From JACKJP01 sp050249695 (GTDB lineage Bacteria; Pseudomonadota; Alphaproteobacteria; Rhizobiales; Tepidamorphaceae): 64,000 nucleotides of DNA. The notes beneath the pieces are model-generated. The model was not told the origin of the DNA, made no database searches, and worked only from the letters and a program-made list of their open reading frames with translations. A program made the position numbers and the translations under genes. The stretch is taken from contig JBFWQA010000001.1 in assembly GCA_050249695.1 (NCBI GenBank), forward strand, positions 310,001 through 374,000. Direction: 5' to 3'. Below, piece after piece: positions 38,306 to 48,390 of the stretch (the stretch's first letter is position 1; each line of letters opens with the position of its first letter).

Positions 38306-39232
38306 ATGGCGGAGGAATACAGCGACACGCGGTCCGGCTTTCTTCTCGCCCTGGCCGCCTACACGATATGGGGCTTCACGCCGTTCTACATCAAGTCGGT
38401 GGATCATATTCACGCGCTCCATATCCTGGTCTACCGCGTCCTCTTCAGCCTCCCGGTCATCACGCTGGTGCTGATCGCGATGGGCCGGCTATCCGAACTG
38501 AAATCGGCGCTGACCTCGCCGCGGATGATCGGAATGGCTTTCGTCACCGCCGTGCTGGTGACGGTCAACTGGGGTGTTTTCATCTATTCGGTTGTCACCG
38601 ACCGCTCGCTGGAGACGGCGCTCGGATATTACATCAATCCGCTCTTCACGGTGATGCTCGGCGCTGTGGTCCTGCACGAGCGTCTCGACAGGCTCCAGAT
38701 GGCGGCACTTGCCCTCGCGGCCGTGGGGGTTGCGGTGGTGACGTGGGACGTCGGCCGTCTGCCCTGGATGGCGCTCGCGGTAACCGCCTCATGGGGCCTC
38801 TATGCGCTGGCCCGCCGCGCCCTGCCGATAGGCCCCAACCAGGGCTTTTTGCTGGAACTGCTGATCCTTTCCATCCCCGCGGCGATGTTTGTCGTCTACA
38901 GCCACATGCATGCCGGCCGGTTTCCGGGCCCTGTCACGCCGAATGACTACCTGCTGCTCCTGTTCGGCGGTCTGGTAACGACCATTCCGTTGCTTCTCTA
39001 CGCCAACGGCGCGAAGCGACTGAAGCTTTCGACGATCGGCATCATGCAGTATGTCGCCCCGACGATCATCTTCCTCATCGCGGTGTTCGTCTTCAAGGAG
39101 CCCTTCTCGACAGGCCGTGCCGCGGCGTTCACCATCATATGGTGCGCGCTTGGCATCTACTCGATTTCGGTCTTCCGCAACTTGCGCCGCCGGCCGGTCA
39201 TGATCGCCGAGCAAACGCCGCCGCTCGACTGA
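38306..39232 (+). CDS. rarD: RarD-type DMT transporter, copy 2
   Basis: A 308-residue paralogue of the preceding gene. The two share the same order of motifs: YTIWGFTPFYIKSVDHIH, LGYYINPLFTVMLGAVVLHERL and YVAPTIIFLIAVFVFKEP. They differ at many positions, so this is an old tandem duplication rather than a recent one. The pair may form a heterodimeric or two-specificity system. The gene ends 7 bp from the convergent LOG-family gene. Confidence 0.9.
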   Translation: MAEEYSDTRSGFLLALAAYTIWGFTPFYIKSVDHIHALHILVYRVLFSLPVITLVLIAMGRLSELKSALTSPRMIGMAFVTAVLVTVNWGVFIYSVVTDRSLETALGYYINPLFTVMLGAVVLHERLDRLQMAALALAAVGVAVVTWDVGRLPWMALAVTASWGLYALARRALPIGPNQGFLLELLILSIPAAMFVVYSHMHAGRFPGPVTPNDYLLLLFGGLVTTIPLLLYANGAKRLKLSTIGIMQYVAPTIIFLIAVFVFKEPFSTGRAAAFTIIWCALGIYSISVFRNLRRRPVMIAEQTPPLD

Positions 39233-39239
39233 GCGGGGA

Positions 39240-39842
39240 TCAGAGTTTCTCGATATCGTCGGTGACGGGCTCGTTGTCGCGCGGATGCCGCGCGATGGCT
39301 TCCTGCAGCGCCGGAAGGATCGTCTCGGGCTCGTTGGCGACAACGAAGCTCACCTCCATGCCGGCCCGGATGAAATTTTCCTCGCGCATGTGGTTGAAGA
39401 GCCCGATCAGCGGCTTCCAGAATCCGTTGATGTTGGCGAGCGCCAGCGGTTTACGGTGCTGGCCGAGCTGGTGCCATGTCAGCATTTCCACGGTCTCCTC
39501 CAGCGTGCCGATCCCGCCAGGCAGAGCCACGAACGCGTCGGACTTCTCGAACATCAGACGCTTCCTCGTATGCATGTCGGGCACGACGATCAGTTCGTCG
39601 ACCTCGCGATGGATCCCCTCGCGACTGGAGAGAAATTCCGGGATGATGCCGGTCACATGACCGCCTGCCTCGCCGGTTGCGGCGGCGATCCGCCCCATGA
39701 GGCCAAGATTGCCGCCCCCGTAGACGAGATTGATTCGATGTTCAGCGAGGATACGGCCGAAGGTTTCGGCGGCGGCGACATAGGACGGATCGCGGCCGTC
39801 GCCGGAACCGCAATAGACGCAGATTGAATTGATTGCTTTCAT
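39240..39842 (-). CDS. LOG-family protein (TIGR00730 type)
   Basis: A 200-residue Rossmann-fold protein. The family motif is [17 protein letters not shown], with the N-terminal [14 protein letters not shown] proteins release free cytokinin bases from nucleotide forms and also act as AMP nucleosidase-like phosphoribohydrolases; many bacterial members have unverified activity. The ATG at 39842 starts the domain; the upstream in-frame extension to 39896 has no support. It is divergent from the LysM gene with a 190 bp gap. Confidence 0.93.
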   Translation of the reverse strand: MKAINSICVYCGSGDGRDPSYVAAAETFGRILAEHRINLVYGGGNLGLMGRIAAATGEAGGHVTGIIPEFLSSREGIHREVDELIVVPDMHTRKRLMFEKSDAFVALPGGIGTLEETVEMLTWHQLGQHRKPLALANINGFWKPLIGLFNHMREENFIRAGMEVSFVVANEPETILPALQEAIARHPRDNEPVTDDIEKL

Positions 39843-40032
39843 TGCTCGTTTGTTGCACCGGCTTTGTGAAGCGTCAATGAAGCCATGGGCTTGCACCGCC
39901 CCGCGGGGAAGGATTTACTGCGCTGGGCTGGAGCATGACGTTCGGGAACGAAGAAGGTTCCGGAAACCGCATCAGGCATATGGTGGGAAGACGACGGGTT
40001 CTTCCGGGGCGAGCGACGACAAGGGCAATCGC

Positions 40033-41592
40033 ATGGCGACTTCTGAAACCAAGGCCGCAACCGGCATGAGCCGGTATGCCGTTTCCGGCATTGTTATTGT
40101 GATCGCGCTCATTCTGGGGATCGGCTTCTACGAATATAACCGCCGCGCGGGTGGCGATAGCCAGACCGCGGAGGCACCATCCGCCGCGGCGGAGCCGGAG
40201 CAGTCCGCTGCGGCGGACAAGGCGGACAAGGCGGAAAATGCGGGCCGGACGATGTCACCTTCGCCGGTCGCGCCGAGCTTCGACGTCTTCCGCGTCGAGC
40301 CCGATGGCAGCGTCGTGGCGGCGGGCCGCGCGACCCCGGGCGCGACCGTCGATCTGATGGTCAATGGCGAGGTGTTCGACAGCGCCAGGGCCAATGAGAG
40401 CGGCGAATGGGCGCTGGCGCCGTCCAAACCCCTGCCAGTTGGCGATCACGATGTGGCATTGCGCGCCGGCGCGGGCTCGGGTGATGCAAGAATGTCCGAA
40501 GGCTCGCTGAGCGTGGCGGTCGACGGCAAGAATACACCTCTCGTCGCGCTTGCCGAACCCGGCAAGCCGGCGCAGATCATGCAGAAGCCCGAGGCATCGT
40601 CGTCCGCGATGACCGCGCCTTCCGGCCAGATGGCGCAAGCGACGCCTCAGGCAGGGGCTGCCGATCCCGGCAAGGCCCCGGCCGCCGACGCCAAACCCGC
40701 GCAACCGTCATCAACGCCCTCGCAGAGCGAAAGCAGCACCGCCCAGGCTGCAAGCGGCGCGGCAACTCAGCGCGAAGCACCGCAACAGAATGCGCAGGCG
40801 CAGCCGAATGCCCAGCCGCCTGCCGGGGCGAAGGCGCAGGAGGGCGCCGCCGCCACGGCATCAGCGCCGGCGGCCGCCGCGCCCACCGTCACCATCGCCG
40901 GGGTTGAGGTTGAGGGCGACAACTCACTTTTTGTGCAGGGCGAGGGGCCGGCGGGCCGCGCGGTGCGGGTCTACCTGAATGACGAGCCGATCGGCGAAGC
41001 CCGTATCGGGGCGGACGGCTCTTTCGCGCTGAAGGCGGAGCGGTCGCTCGGGCCGGGACGTTATCAGGTCCGCGCTGATTTGCTGGACGACGCCGGGTCG
41101 GTCGTCGCGCGTGCGGAGGTGAAGTTCGACCGCGTGCGGCTGGCCGAGGCGTCGCCGCCATCGGAAAGTGCGCCGACACCGTCCGCCGGCGGATCATCCG
41201 CGCCCGCCGCCGCGTCTTCCGGCAGTGCGGGCACGACGGCGGGCGGGCCTGCCGCGCCTGCCGGCTACATGGCCGCGACGCCGCAGGGCGCGACCGACGC
41301 GGGCGCATCCGCCTCGAGCGGCTCCGCCGACAAACCGGCGATGGCGGAGAAGCCGATGATGGCCGAGAGGCCGGCAGTGACGAAGGGGGCCGTGCGGGCT
41401 GAAGCCTCCATTCCCGATCTGGAGATCGAGCGCGGTGACAATCTGTGGCGCATCGCCCGTCGTATCTATGGGCGTGGTATCCGCTACTCGGTGATATATG
41501 AGGCCAACCGCTCCCAAATCCGCGATCCGAACCTTATATATCCCGGTCAGGTCTTCACCATTCCCGTCGAGGACGGCGAGAAGACCAAGTAA
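40033..41592 (+). CDS. LysM peptidoglycan-binding protein with an Ig-like region
   Basis: A 519-residue envelope protein. A transmembrane anchor lies at about 15-33 ([19 protein letters not shown]). Two Ig-like beta blocks around 75-165 and 290-375 ([19 protein letters not shown], then [18 protein letters not shown]) flank an Ala/Pro/Gln-rich linker. A LysM domain ends the protein (about 465-513: [18 protein letters not shown] and [12 protein letters not shown]). It is probably anchored in the inner membrane and contacts the wall. The ATG at 40033 is chosen because the open frame to 39829 crosses the LOG gene. The ABC exporter follows. Confidence 0.88.
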   Translation: MATSETKAATGMSRYAVSGIVIVIALILGIGFYEYNRRAGGDSQTAEAPSAAAEPEQSAAADKADKAENAGRTMSPSPVAPSFDVFRVEPDGSVVAAGRATPGATVDLMVNGEVFDSARANESGEWALAPSKPLPVGDHDVALRAGAGSGDARMSEGSLSVAVDGKNTPLVALAEPGKPAQIMQKPEASSSAMTAPSGQMAQATPQAGAADPGKAPAADAKPAQPSSTPSQSESSTAQAASGAATQREAPQQNAQAQPNAQPPAGAKAQEGAAATASAPAAAAPTVTIAGVEVEGDNSLFVQGEGPAGRAVRVYLNDEPIGEARIGADGSFALKAERSLGPGRYQVRADLLDDAGSVVARAEVKFDRVRLAEASPPSESAPTPSAGGSSAPAAASSGSAGTTAGGPAAPAGYMAATPQGATDAGASASSGSADKPAMAEKPMMAERPAVTKGAVRAEASIPDLEIERGDNLWRIARRIYGRGIRYSVIYEANRSQIRDPNLIYPGQVFTIPVEDGEKTK

Positions 41593-41630
41593 ACCGCTTG
41601 CCGGCCCGGTCCGGCGCTCAAAGGTCGTTC

Positions 41631-43523
41631 ATGAAGGATAATGTCACCCGCGCCACGCCGCGCGATCGCTCCACATTGGGGACGCTGGCCGATCTGTGGC
41701 CCTATATCTGGCCATCGGGTCGTGCCGACCTGAAGCGGCGCGCCGTCATCGCTCTGCTGCTTCTGGTGGCGGCGAAGCTCGTGACGATTCTTGTTCCCTA
41801 CCTGTTCAAATGGGCAACGGATGCGCTGGCCGATCCCGCGCGCTTCGTGCAGGGTGTTCCCGCCGCGCTGCTGCTGGTGGCCGGGCCCGTGGCCTTGGTC
41901 GCCGGCTACAATGTCGGCCGCATTTCGATGGCGCTCTTCCAACAGATGCGCGATGCGGTGTTTGCCAGCGTCGGTCAGCATGCGGTGCGTGTCCTCGCCA
42001 ACCAGACCTTCGTCCACATGCATGGCCTGTCGCTGCGGTTTCACCTCGAGCGGCGCACAGGCGGGCTGAGCCGGATCATCGAGCGCGGCACCAAGGGTAT
42101 CGAGACGGTCGTGCGCTATACGATCCTGTCCACGATCCCCACGATCATCGAGTTCGCCCTGGTCGCCATTGTGGTGGCGGTCCATTTCGACTGGACCTAC
42201 CTTGTTGTCCTCAGCGTAACTGTCGCCGTCTATCTGTGGTTCACCTTCTGGATGAGCGAACGGCGGATCGCCATCCGCCGGCGTATGAATGAATCCGACA
42301 CGGACGCCAACTCCAAGGCGATCGACAGCCTGTTGAACTTCGAGACGGTGAAATATTTCGGCAACGAGACGATGGAGGCGAGCCGCTTCGACCAGTCCAT
42401 GGGGCGCTACGAGAAGGCGGCCACCCAGACCTGGGTGTCGCTGGCGTGGCTGAACAGCGGCCAGACCGTCATTTTCTCCCTGGGGATGATGGCCTGCATG
42501 GTGCTGTCGGCGATGGCGGTGCTGGACGGGCGCCAGACCATCGGCGATTTCGTGATGATCAACGCGCTGCTGGTGCAGCTCTATGTGCCGCTCAATTTCA
42601 TCGGCATGGTCTATCGCGAGATCAAGCAAAGTCTGGTCGATATCGAAACGATGTTCGAACTGCTCGACCGCGAGCCGGAGGTGCGTGATCATCCCGATGC
42701 CGTTGAACTCAAGGTCGAAGGCGGAGAGATACGCTTCGACAAAGTGCGCTTTCAGTACGAGCCGAACCGGCAGATCCTGAAGGGCGTCAGCTTTGTCGTC
42801 CCGGCCGGCAAGACGGTTGCCATCGTCGGCCCGTCCGGTGCGGGAAAATCCACGATCTCCAGAATTCTCTACCGCTTCTACGATATCGCCGACGGCAGCG
42901 TGACGATCGACGGACAGGATATCCGCGACGTCACGCAGAAATCGCTTCGGGCGGCGATCGGGATGGTGCCGCAGGATACCGTGCTGTTCAACGACACGAT
43001 CCGCTACAATATCCGCTACGGCCGCATCGATGCCGACGATGCGGAGATCGAGCAAGCCGCGCGGCTGGCGCAGATCGCGCCGTTCATCGAGTCGCTGCCG
43101 GAAGGCTATGAAACGCCTGTCGGTGAACGCGGGCTGAAGCTTTCCGGCGGTGAAAAGCAGCGGGTCGCCATCGCGCGTACCATATTGAAGGCGCCGCCGC
43201 TGCTGATCCTCGACGAGGCGACCTCCGCGCTCGATACGCATACCGAGAAGGAAATCCAGGCCGCGCTCAAGGGCGTTTCGCGCGACAGGACGACGATCGT
43301 GATCGCCCACCGCCTCTCGACGATCATCGACGCGCACGAAATACTGGTGATGGAGAAGGGCGAGATCGTCGAGCGCGGCACGCACCGGGCGCTGCTGCGC
43401 CGCAAGGGCGTCTATGCCGGCATGTGGAACCGCCAGCGCGAGGCGGAAGCCGCCGCCGAGCGGCTGCGGCGCACGGTGGAGGCGGATGCGGAAGGCTATC
43501 TCGCAACGCCCAAGTCGGTATAA
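41631..43523 (+). CDS. ATM1/HMT1-type ABC exporter
   Basis: A 630-residue half-transporter: six-helix membrane domain, then an ATPase. The Walker A motif is GPSGAGKST, the signature [13 protein letters not shown], and Walker [13 protein letters not shown]. The segment [15 protein letters not shown] ([15 protein letters not shown]) is the hallmark of the ABCB6/ATM1/HMT1 branch, which exports glutathione conjugates or heme and metal complexes. The start is the ATG at 41631; a TTG upstream at 41598 is possible. It is on the same strand just before psd. Confidence 0.94.
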   Translation: MKDNVTRATPRDRSTLGTLADLWPYIWPSGRADLKRRAVIALLLLVAAKLVTILVPYLFKWATDALADPARFVQGVPAALLLVAGPVALVAGYNVGRISMALFQQMRDAVFASVGQHAVRVLANQTFVHMHGLSLRFHLERRTGGLSRIIERGTKGIETVVRYTILSTIPTIIEFALVAIVVAVHFDWTYLVVLSVTVAVYLWFTFWMSERRIAIRRRMNESDTDANSKAIDSLLNFETVKYFGNETMEASRFDQSMGRYEKAATQTWVSLAWLNSGQTVIFSLGMMACMVLSAMAVLDGRQTIGDFVMINALLVQLYVPLNFIGMVYREIKQSLVDIETMFELLDREPEVRDHPDAVELKVEGGEIRFDKVRFQYEPNRQILKGVSFVVPAGKTVAIVGPSGAGKSTISRILYRFYDIADGSVTIDGQDIRDVTQKSLRAAIGMVPQDTVLFNDTIRYNIRYGRIDADDAEIEQAARLAQIAPFIESLPEGYETPVGERGLKLSGGEKQRVAIARTILKAPPLLILDEATSALDTHTEKEIQAALKGVSRDRTTIVIAHRLSTIIDAHEILVMEKGEIVERGTHRALLRRKGVYAGMWNRQREAEAAAERLRRTVEADAEGYLATPKSV

Positions 43524-43567
43524 GGAAGGGCGGTACGGTTCGCGAACACCGGGTGCCGGGAGGGACA

Positions 43568-44272
43568 ATGGCGACCATCATAGATTCGATACGATCGATG
43601 TTCGTGCCGATCCATCGCGAGGGATATCCCTTCATCGCGATCTGCGTCGGCGCCTTTCTGCTTCTGTGGCTTCTGGGCTCCTCGCTCGCGGTGCTTGCGC
43701 TGCTCCTGACGGTCTGGGTCACTTATTTCTTTCGCGATCCGCCGCGCGTGACGCCGGAGCGCGCGGGGCTCATCGTCGCGCCGGCCGACGGTCGCGTATC
43801 GTCGGTGGCGGATGCCGTGCCGCCGGCGGAACTCGGGCTTGGTGACGCGCCGATGGCGCGTGTCTCGATCTTCATGAACGTCTTCGACTGCCACATCAAC
43901 CGCGCGCCGGTCGGCGGCCGGGTGAGCCGCATCGCCTACCGGCCCGGCAAGTTCCTCAACGCGGAACTCGACAAGGCCAGCGACGACAACGAACGCAACG
44001 GCCTGGTGATCGACGCGCCGGATGGCCAGCGCTTCGGCGTCGTCCAGATCGCCGGTCTCGTCGCCCGACGCATCGTCTGTTTCGTCGTGGAGGGCGAAAC
44101 CGTTTCGGCCGGAGAGCGTTTCGGCCTGATCCGCTTCGGCAGCCGGCTGGACGTCTACATGCCCTTCGGCACGAAGCTGCTGGTCGCGGAAGGCCAGCGC
44201 GCCATCGGCGGCGAAACCGTGCTTGCCGATCTCTCCCGCAAGGAGATGGACAGAACCTTCCGGACGGGATGA
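43568..44272 (+). CDS. psd: Phosphatidylserine decarboxylase proenzyme
   Basis: A 234-residue membrane-linked enzyme that forms phosphatidylethanolamine. It is the short Psd form, cut between Gly and Ser in [15 protein letters not shown] to generate the pyruvoyl cofactor. Other signatures are [23 protein letters not shown] and [14 protein letters not shown]. One hydrophobic hairpin near 20-50 should anchor it. pssA follows within 7 bp, making a two-gene PE pathway. Confidence 0.96.
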   Translation: MATIIDSIRSMFVPIHREGYPFIAICVGAFLLLWLLGSSLAVLALLLTVWVTYFFRDPPRVTPERAGLIVAPADGRVSSVADAVPPAELGLGDAPMARVSIFMNVFDCHINRAPVGGRVSRIAYRPGKFLNAELDKASDDNERNGLVIDAPDGQRFGVVQIAGLVARRIVCFVVEGETVSAGERFGLIRFGSRLDVYMPFGTKLLVAEGQRAIGGETVLADLSRKEMDRTFRTG

Positions 44273-44279
44273 TCGAGCT

Positions 44280-45131
44280 TTGCCGATAAAGTCTCTCTTT
44301 CCACCGCCATTTCAGCCCGACGAGCAGTTGCGCGGAGGGCGTCGCAGGCGTTTGCGCAATATTCCGCTACGCATGCTCGTCCCCAATATCATCACGCTGG
44401 CCGCGCTCTATGCAGGCCTCACGGCGATCCGCATGTCGCTGGAAGGGCGGTTCGAATTCGCGGTCGGGCTGATCCTGCTGGCAGCGGTCCTCGATGCGGT
44501 GGACGGCCGGGCCGCGAGACTGCTGAAGAGCAGTTCGCGCTTCGGCGCCGAACTCGACTCCCTGGCCGATTTCGTCAGCTTTGGTGTGGCGCCGGCGATA
44601 TTGCTGTTCACCTGGACACTCGATTCCATGGGCTCCATCGGCTGGGTCGCGGCGAGCCTTTATGCGATCTCGATGGTGCTGCGTCTGGCCCGCTTCAACG
44701 TCATGCTCGATGACACGGACCGCCCGGCATGGATGGGGAATTTCTTTCTCGGCATCCCCGCGCCGGCTGCGGCGCTTGCGGTAATGCTGCCGATATATCT
44801 GGAGTTCGTCGGGCTGCCCCACATGGACGAGGCGGCGCCGGTGATCATGATCTATGTGCTGACGATCGCCGCGCTTGCCGTCAGCCGCATTCCGACCTTC
44901 TCGGGTAAACGGATGGGCATGCGTATCTCACGCGAGTGGGTCGTTCCCATCTTCGCCGCCTGCGTGCTCTTCATCGCGCTGGCGGGAAGCTATCTGTGGC
45001 ATATGCTTTCGCTTCTCAGCATCGCCTATCTGGCCTCGATACCTTTCGGCTTTACCTACTATCGCAAGCTTGAGCGCCGCTATCGGGCCGCGCCCGCGGC
45101 AAAGGCGGCCGGGGAGGACGACGCCGGCTGA
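44280..45131 (+). CDS. pssA: CDP-diacylglycerol--serine O-phosphatidyltransferase
   Basis: A 283-residue membrane enzyme that makes phosphatidylserine, the substrate of Psd. The CDP-alcohol phosphotransferase motif is complete: DAVDGRAARLLKSSSRFG then AELDSLAD. Hydrophobic segments cover most of the rest. The start is uncertain: a TTG at 44280 gives MPIKSLFPPPF, and a longer TTG start at 44223 overlaps psd. No ATG is available before the conserved core. The stop codon sits in the loop of a terminator hairpin. Confidence 0.95.
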   Translation: MPIKSLFPPPFQPDEQLRGGRRRRLRNIPLRMLVPNIITLAALYAGLTAIRMSLEGRFEFAVGLILLAAVLDAVDGRAARLLKSSSRFGAELDSLADFVSFGVAPAILLFTWTLDSMGSIGWVAASLYAISMVLRLARFNVMLDDTDRPAWMGNFFLGIPAPAAALAVMLPIYLEFVGLPHMDEAAPVIMIYVLTIAALAVSRIPTFSGKRMGMRISREWVVPIFAACVLFIALAGSYLWHMLSLLSIAYLASIPFGFTYYRKLERRYRAAPAAKAAGEDDAG

Positions 45132-45143
45132 TCGGCCGGCGTC
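45120..45143. terminator. Convergent terminator overlapping the pssA stop
   Basis: A perfect 9-base inverted repeat (GACGCCGGC / GCCGGCGTC) with a 6-base loop that contains the pssA TGA. It lies 7 bp from the end of the convergent RND gene and may end both transcripts. Confidence 0.6.
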
Positions 45144-45150
45144 CTCAACC

Positions 45151-48100
45151 CTACTCGGCTGCCTGCGGAAGCGGGCGGGCGGTATCGTCGTTGGACGCCT
45201 CTCGCAACCTGTCGCCGCCGCCGCCGCCGCCGCGACCGCGCCAGCGCTCCTTGAGCCGTGCGAACCGCGCCGCGTAGACGGACGGCATCGCCACCATCAC
45301 CGGCACGAAAATCAGCGTCAGAATGGTGGAGAAGCCGAGGCCGAAGATGATCGCGGTCGAAAGCTGCACCCACCAGACGGAGGTGATCGATCCGATTGTG
45401 ATGGAGGGCGCGAAGAAATCGAACCCGATCATCGTCGCCATCGGCACGAGTCCCATGATCGTGGTGATAGTGGTCAGGAAGATCGGCCGCAGGCGCTGTA
45501 TGCAGGTCCGCAATATGGCTTCGACCGGATCCAGACCGTCCTCGCGCAATCGGTTGAACGTATCCAGCAGCACGATGGCGTTGTTCACGACGATGCCGGC
45601 GAGGGCAACGATGCCTGTACCGGTCATGATGATGGAAAAGGTCTGGCCCGTGATCATCATGCCGATCAGCACGCCGACCATCGCCAGCACGACCGTGGAG
45701 AGCGTCAGAATCGCCTGGTAGAAGCTGTTGTACTGAGTGACAAGGATGATGAACATCAGGAACAGCGCGGCGAGCGCCGCCTTGCCGAGAAACTCGCCCG
45801 ATTCCTTTTGCTCTTCATCGGCGCCGCGGAAGCGGAACTGGACATTGGTCGGCCAGTCCTGCGTCTTGAGCCAGGCATCGATCTCCTTGACCTTCTCGTC
45901 GGCCAGGACGCCGTCGGCGACATTCGCCTTGACGTCCATTGAAAACTGACCGTTGCGCCGCGTGATGCTGGAGACCTTCGGCTGCGCCGTGCGCTCGACG
46001 AAATTGCCGACCGGGATCAGTCCCTGAGGAGTACGTACGCGCAATTCGTCGAGCTTGGCGAGCGTGCGCTCGTCTTGCGGAAGCCGGGCACGGATATCGA
46101 CCTCGTCCTCGCTGTCGTCGGGGCGGTATTTGCCGATCAGAATGCCGTCGGTGACCAGCTGGAACATGCCGCCGACAGTAACGATGTCGGCGCCGAACCG
46201 GCCTGCTTCCTTGCGGTCGACATCGAGCTGCCATTCGATGCCGGGCAGGGGACGGGAATCCTCCACATCGCGCAGTCCTTCGACCTCGTCATCGAAATGC
46301 CTGCGTATGACGGCCGCCGCGTCCTTGACCACCTTGTAGTTGGGGCCGCTGACCTGAAGACGCACGTCCTTGCCGGTCGGCGGGCCACCCTCGATCTTGC
46401 GTACTTCCACATGCATGCCGGGGAAATCCGCCGTGCGTTGACGGATCTCCGCGAAGATTTCCTTCGCGGTTCGGCGGCAGCAATAATTCTCCAGCTCGAT
46501 CGACAAAGATCCGATCATGTCGGCCGGCTTGTCCTGCACGTCGCCGAGCTTGACGCCGCCTGTGCTCGGGCCGGAGGTGAAGAAGACGGTCCTGATGCCG
46601 GAAACCTGCAGAACCTGTTCTTCCACCTTGGCGACCAGATTTCGCATCTCCGTTGCCGACAGATTGCCGCGTGCCGACACCAGCACCACCGCCTGGTCCG
46701 GTTCCTCATCGACGAAGAACTCCACGCCGTTCCCGTGCTGGGCATAGAACGCGAAGGTCGCGACCACGATCACCGCCATCGATGCCATCACCAGACCCGG
46801 GCGGTAGAGCAACCAGCGCAGGCTGCGCGCATATACGCCCCTGGCGCCACGTATTTCCTTCAGGTCGACGCGGGAGGTTCCGGAGAGCTTGCGCGCTTCC
46901 TCCGCGTCCTCGGCATTGGCGGCGGACTTGCCGAACAGGCTTCCGAGCACGGGCAGGAACACCATCGCGGTCAGCAGCGACGCGCTGAGCACGATGATCA
47001 CCATGATCGGCAGATAGCTCATGAACTCGCCCGGCACGCCCGGCCACAGCAGCATCGGCAGAAAGGCGGCGAGCGTCGTTGCCGTCGACGAGACGATCGG
47101 CCAGAACATGCGCTGCGCCGCGAGGATGTAGGCGTCGCGCCGGTGAAGTCCTTCCGCCATCTTGCGGTCGGCATACTCGATGATGACGATCGCGCCATCG
47201 ACCAGCATGCCGACGGTCAGGACCAGTCCGAACATGACCATCATGTTCATCGGAATGCCGGCCACCGCGAGAATGAGGAACCCGATCATGAACGAAGTCG
47301 GGATCGAAAAACCGACCAGCAGCGCCGAACGCCAGGACAGGGCCGCGACGACGACGATCATGACCAGCGCGATGGCGGTCATGATGCTCGATTCCAGATT
47401 GCCGAGGACTTCAAAGATGAATGTGGACTGGTCGAGGGTGAAGCCGACCTTCACCGTCTTGGGCCAGTCGGCCGTGAACTGCTCGACGGTCTGCCGCACG
47501 CTGTCGTTGTTCTCGATGATGTTGGTGCCGGCGCGCTTGACGACCTCGATGGCGATCGCCGGGGCGCCGTTGACATGGGTGAAACGGACCGGATCCTTGA
47601 ATGTGCGGCGGATGTCCGCGACGTCTCCCAGCGTCACGATACCGTCGCCTGATACCTTGACCGGGATCGAATAAACGTCCCGGGCCGTCTCCAGCAGGCC
47701 GGGTACCTTCACGTTGAAGCGACCTTGCCCGAGATCCAGCGCGCCCGCCGCGACCAGCTGGTTGTTGTTGGTAAGCGCGCGGTACAGTTCGTCCTGGCTG
47801 ATATTGTAGGTTTCCAGCCGGGTACTGTCGATCACGACCTCGAGCAGCTCCTCGCGGTGGCCCGAAAGATTGGCTTCCAGGACTGTCGGAATCGCCTCGA
47901 TCTCGTCCTTGAGCTGCCGGGAAAGATTATAGAGCGTGCGCTCCGGCACGTCTCCCGACAGGGTCACGATGATCGTCGGGACGAGCGAGAAGTTCGTCTC
48001 AAATATCTGCGGTTCCTTGGCTTCCTCCGGCAGGTCGGCCTTCGCCTGATCGACCTTGGCGCGCACGTCGGCCAATGCCGCGTCCTTGTCGAAGTCCACG

Positions 48101-48390
48101 TTGAACTCCAGGACGATGCCGGCATGGCCTTCGCTCGCGATGCCGGTGATCTCCTTCAACCCGTCCAGACCGCGCAGCTGCGTCTCCATCGGCCGCACGA
48201 GCAGGCGTTCGGCGTCTTCGGGCGAGATGCCCTGCTGGGCGATCGAAACGTAGAACACCGGAACGTCGATGTCGGGTTGCGCTTCCTTGGGGATCGACAC
48301 GTAGGAAATGATGCCGGCAAGCAGCATCACCACCAGCATCGTCAGGACGGAGCGCGGATGGCGCAGGATCGTCGTGAGGCCCGATATCAT
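45151..48390 (-). CDS. RND-family efflux transporter, inner-membrane pump
   Basis: A 1079-residue proton-driven exporter of the AcrB/MexF-like superfamily. Two six-helix halves are separated by large periplasmic loops. The TM4 region reads GMLVDGAIVIIEYADR, with the proton-relay acidic residue. The N-terminus (LTTILRHPRSVLTMLVVMLL) and the PETAL-like conserved segment QPDIDVPVFYVSI fit. Its start is fixed at 48390 by a 4-bp overlap with the adaptor gene; the frame open to 48498 is adaptor-antiphase sequence. No outer-membrane factor is next to it. Substrates could be drugs or solvents. Confidence 0.94.
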   Translation of the reverse strand: MISGLTTILRHPRSVLTMLVVMLLAGIISYVSIPKEAQPDIDVPVFYVSIAQQGISPEDAERLLVRPMETQLRGLDGLKEITGIASEGHAGIVLEFNVDFDKDAALADVRAKVDQAKADLPEEAKEPQIFETNFSLVPTIIVTLSGDVPERTLYNLSRQLKDEIEAIPTVLEANLSGHREELLEVVIDSTRLETYNISQDELYRALTNNNQLVAAGALDLGQGRFNVKVPGLLETARDVYSIPVKVSGDGIVTLGDVADIRRTFKDPVRFTHVNGAPAIAIEVVKRAGTNIIENNDSVRQTVEQFTADWPKTVKVGFTLDQSTFIFEVLGNLESSIMTAIALVMIVVVAALSWRSALLVGFSIPTSFMIGFLILAVAGIPMNMMVMFGLVLTVGMLVDGAIVIIEYADRKMAEGLHRRDAYILAAQRMFWPIVSSTATTLAAFLPMLLWPGVPGEFMSYLPIMVIIVLSASLLTAMVFLPVLGSLFGKSAANAEDAEEARKLSGTSRVDLKEIRGARGVYARSLRWLLYRPGLVMASMAVIVVATFAFYAQHGNGVEFFVDEEPDQAVVLVSARGNLSATEMRNLVAKVEEQVLQVSGIRTVFFTSGPSTGGVKLGDVQDKPADMIGSLSIELENYCCRRTAKEIFAEIRQRTADFPGMHVEVRKIEGGPPTGKDVRLQVSGPNYKVVKDAAAVIRRHFDDEVEGLRDVEDSRPLPGIEWQLDVDRKEAGRFGADIVTVGGMFQLVTDGILIGKYRPDDSEDEVDIRARLPQDERTLAKLDELRVRTPQGLIPVGNFVERTAQPKVSSITRRNGQFSMDVKANVADGVLADEKVKEIDAWLKTQDWPTNVQFRFRGADEEQKESGEFLGKAALAALFLMFIILVTQYNSFYQAILTLSTVVLAMVGVLIGMMITGQTFSIIMTGTGIVALAGIVVNNAIVLLDTFNRLREDGLDPVEAILRTCIQRLRPIFLTTITTIMGLVPMATMIGFDFFAPSITIGSITSVWWVQLSTAIIFGLGFSTILTLIFVPVMVAMPSVYAARFARLKERWRGRGGGGGGDRLREASNDDTARPLPQAAE

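Noticed and set aside
39943..39960. EcfG-type stress promoter (GGAAC) before the LysM gene
   Set aside because: The GGAAC is part of a small dyad (GGAAC-N7-GTTCC) and no CGTT follows at the required spacing.
41547..43568. A 673-codon frame antisense to the ABC exporter
   Set aside because: Low-information Arg/His/Asp-rich composition with no motif, while the forward frame has complete Walker and signature motifs.
46075..47652. A 525-codon forward frame within the RND pump gene
   Set aside because: It is antisense to a clear RND pump and has only shadow composition.
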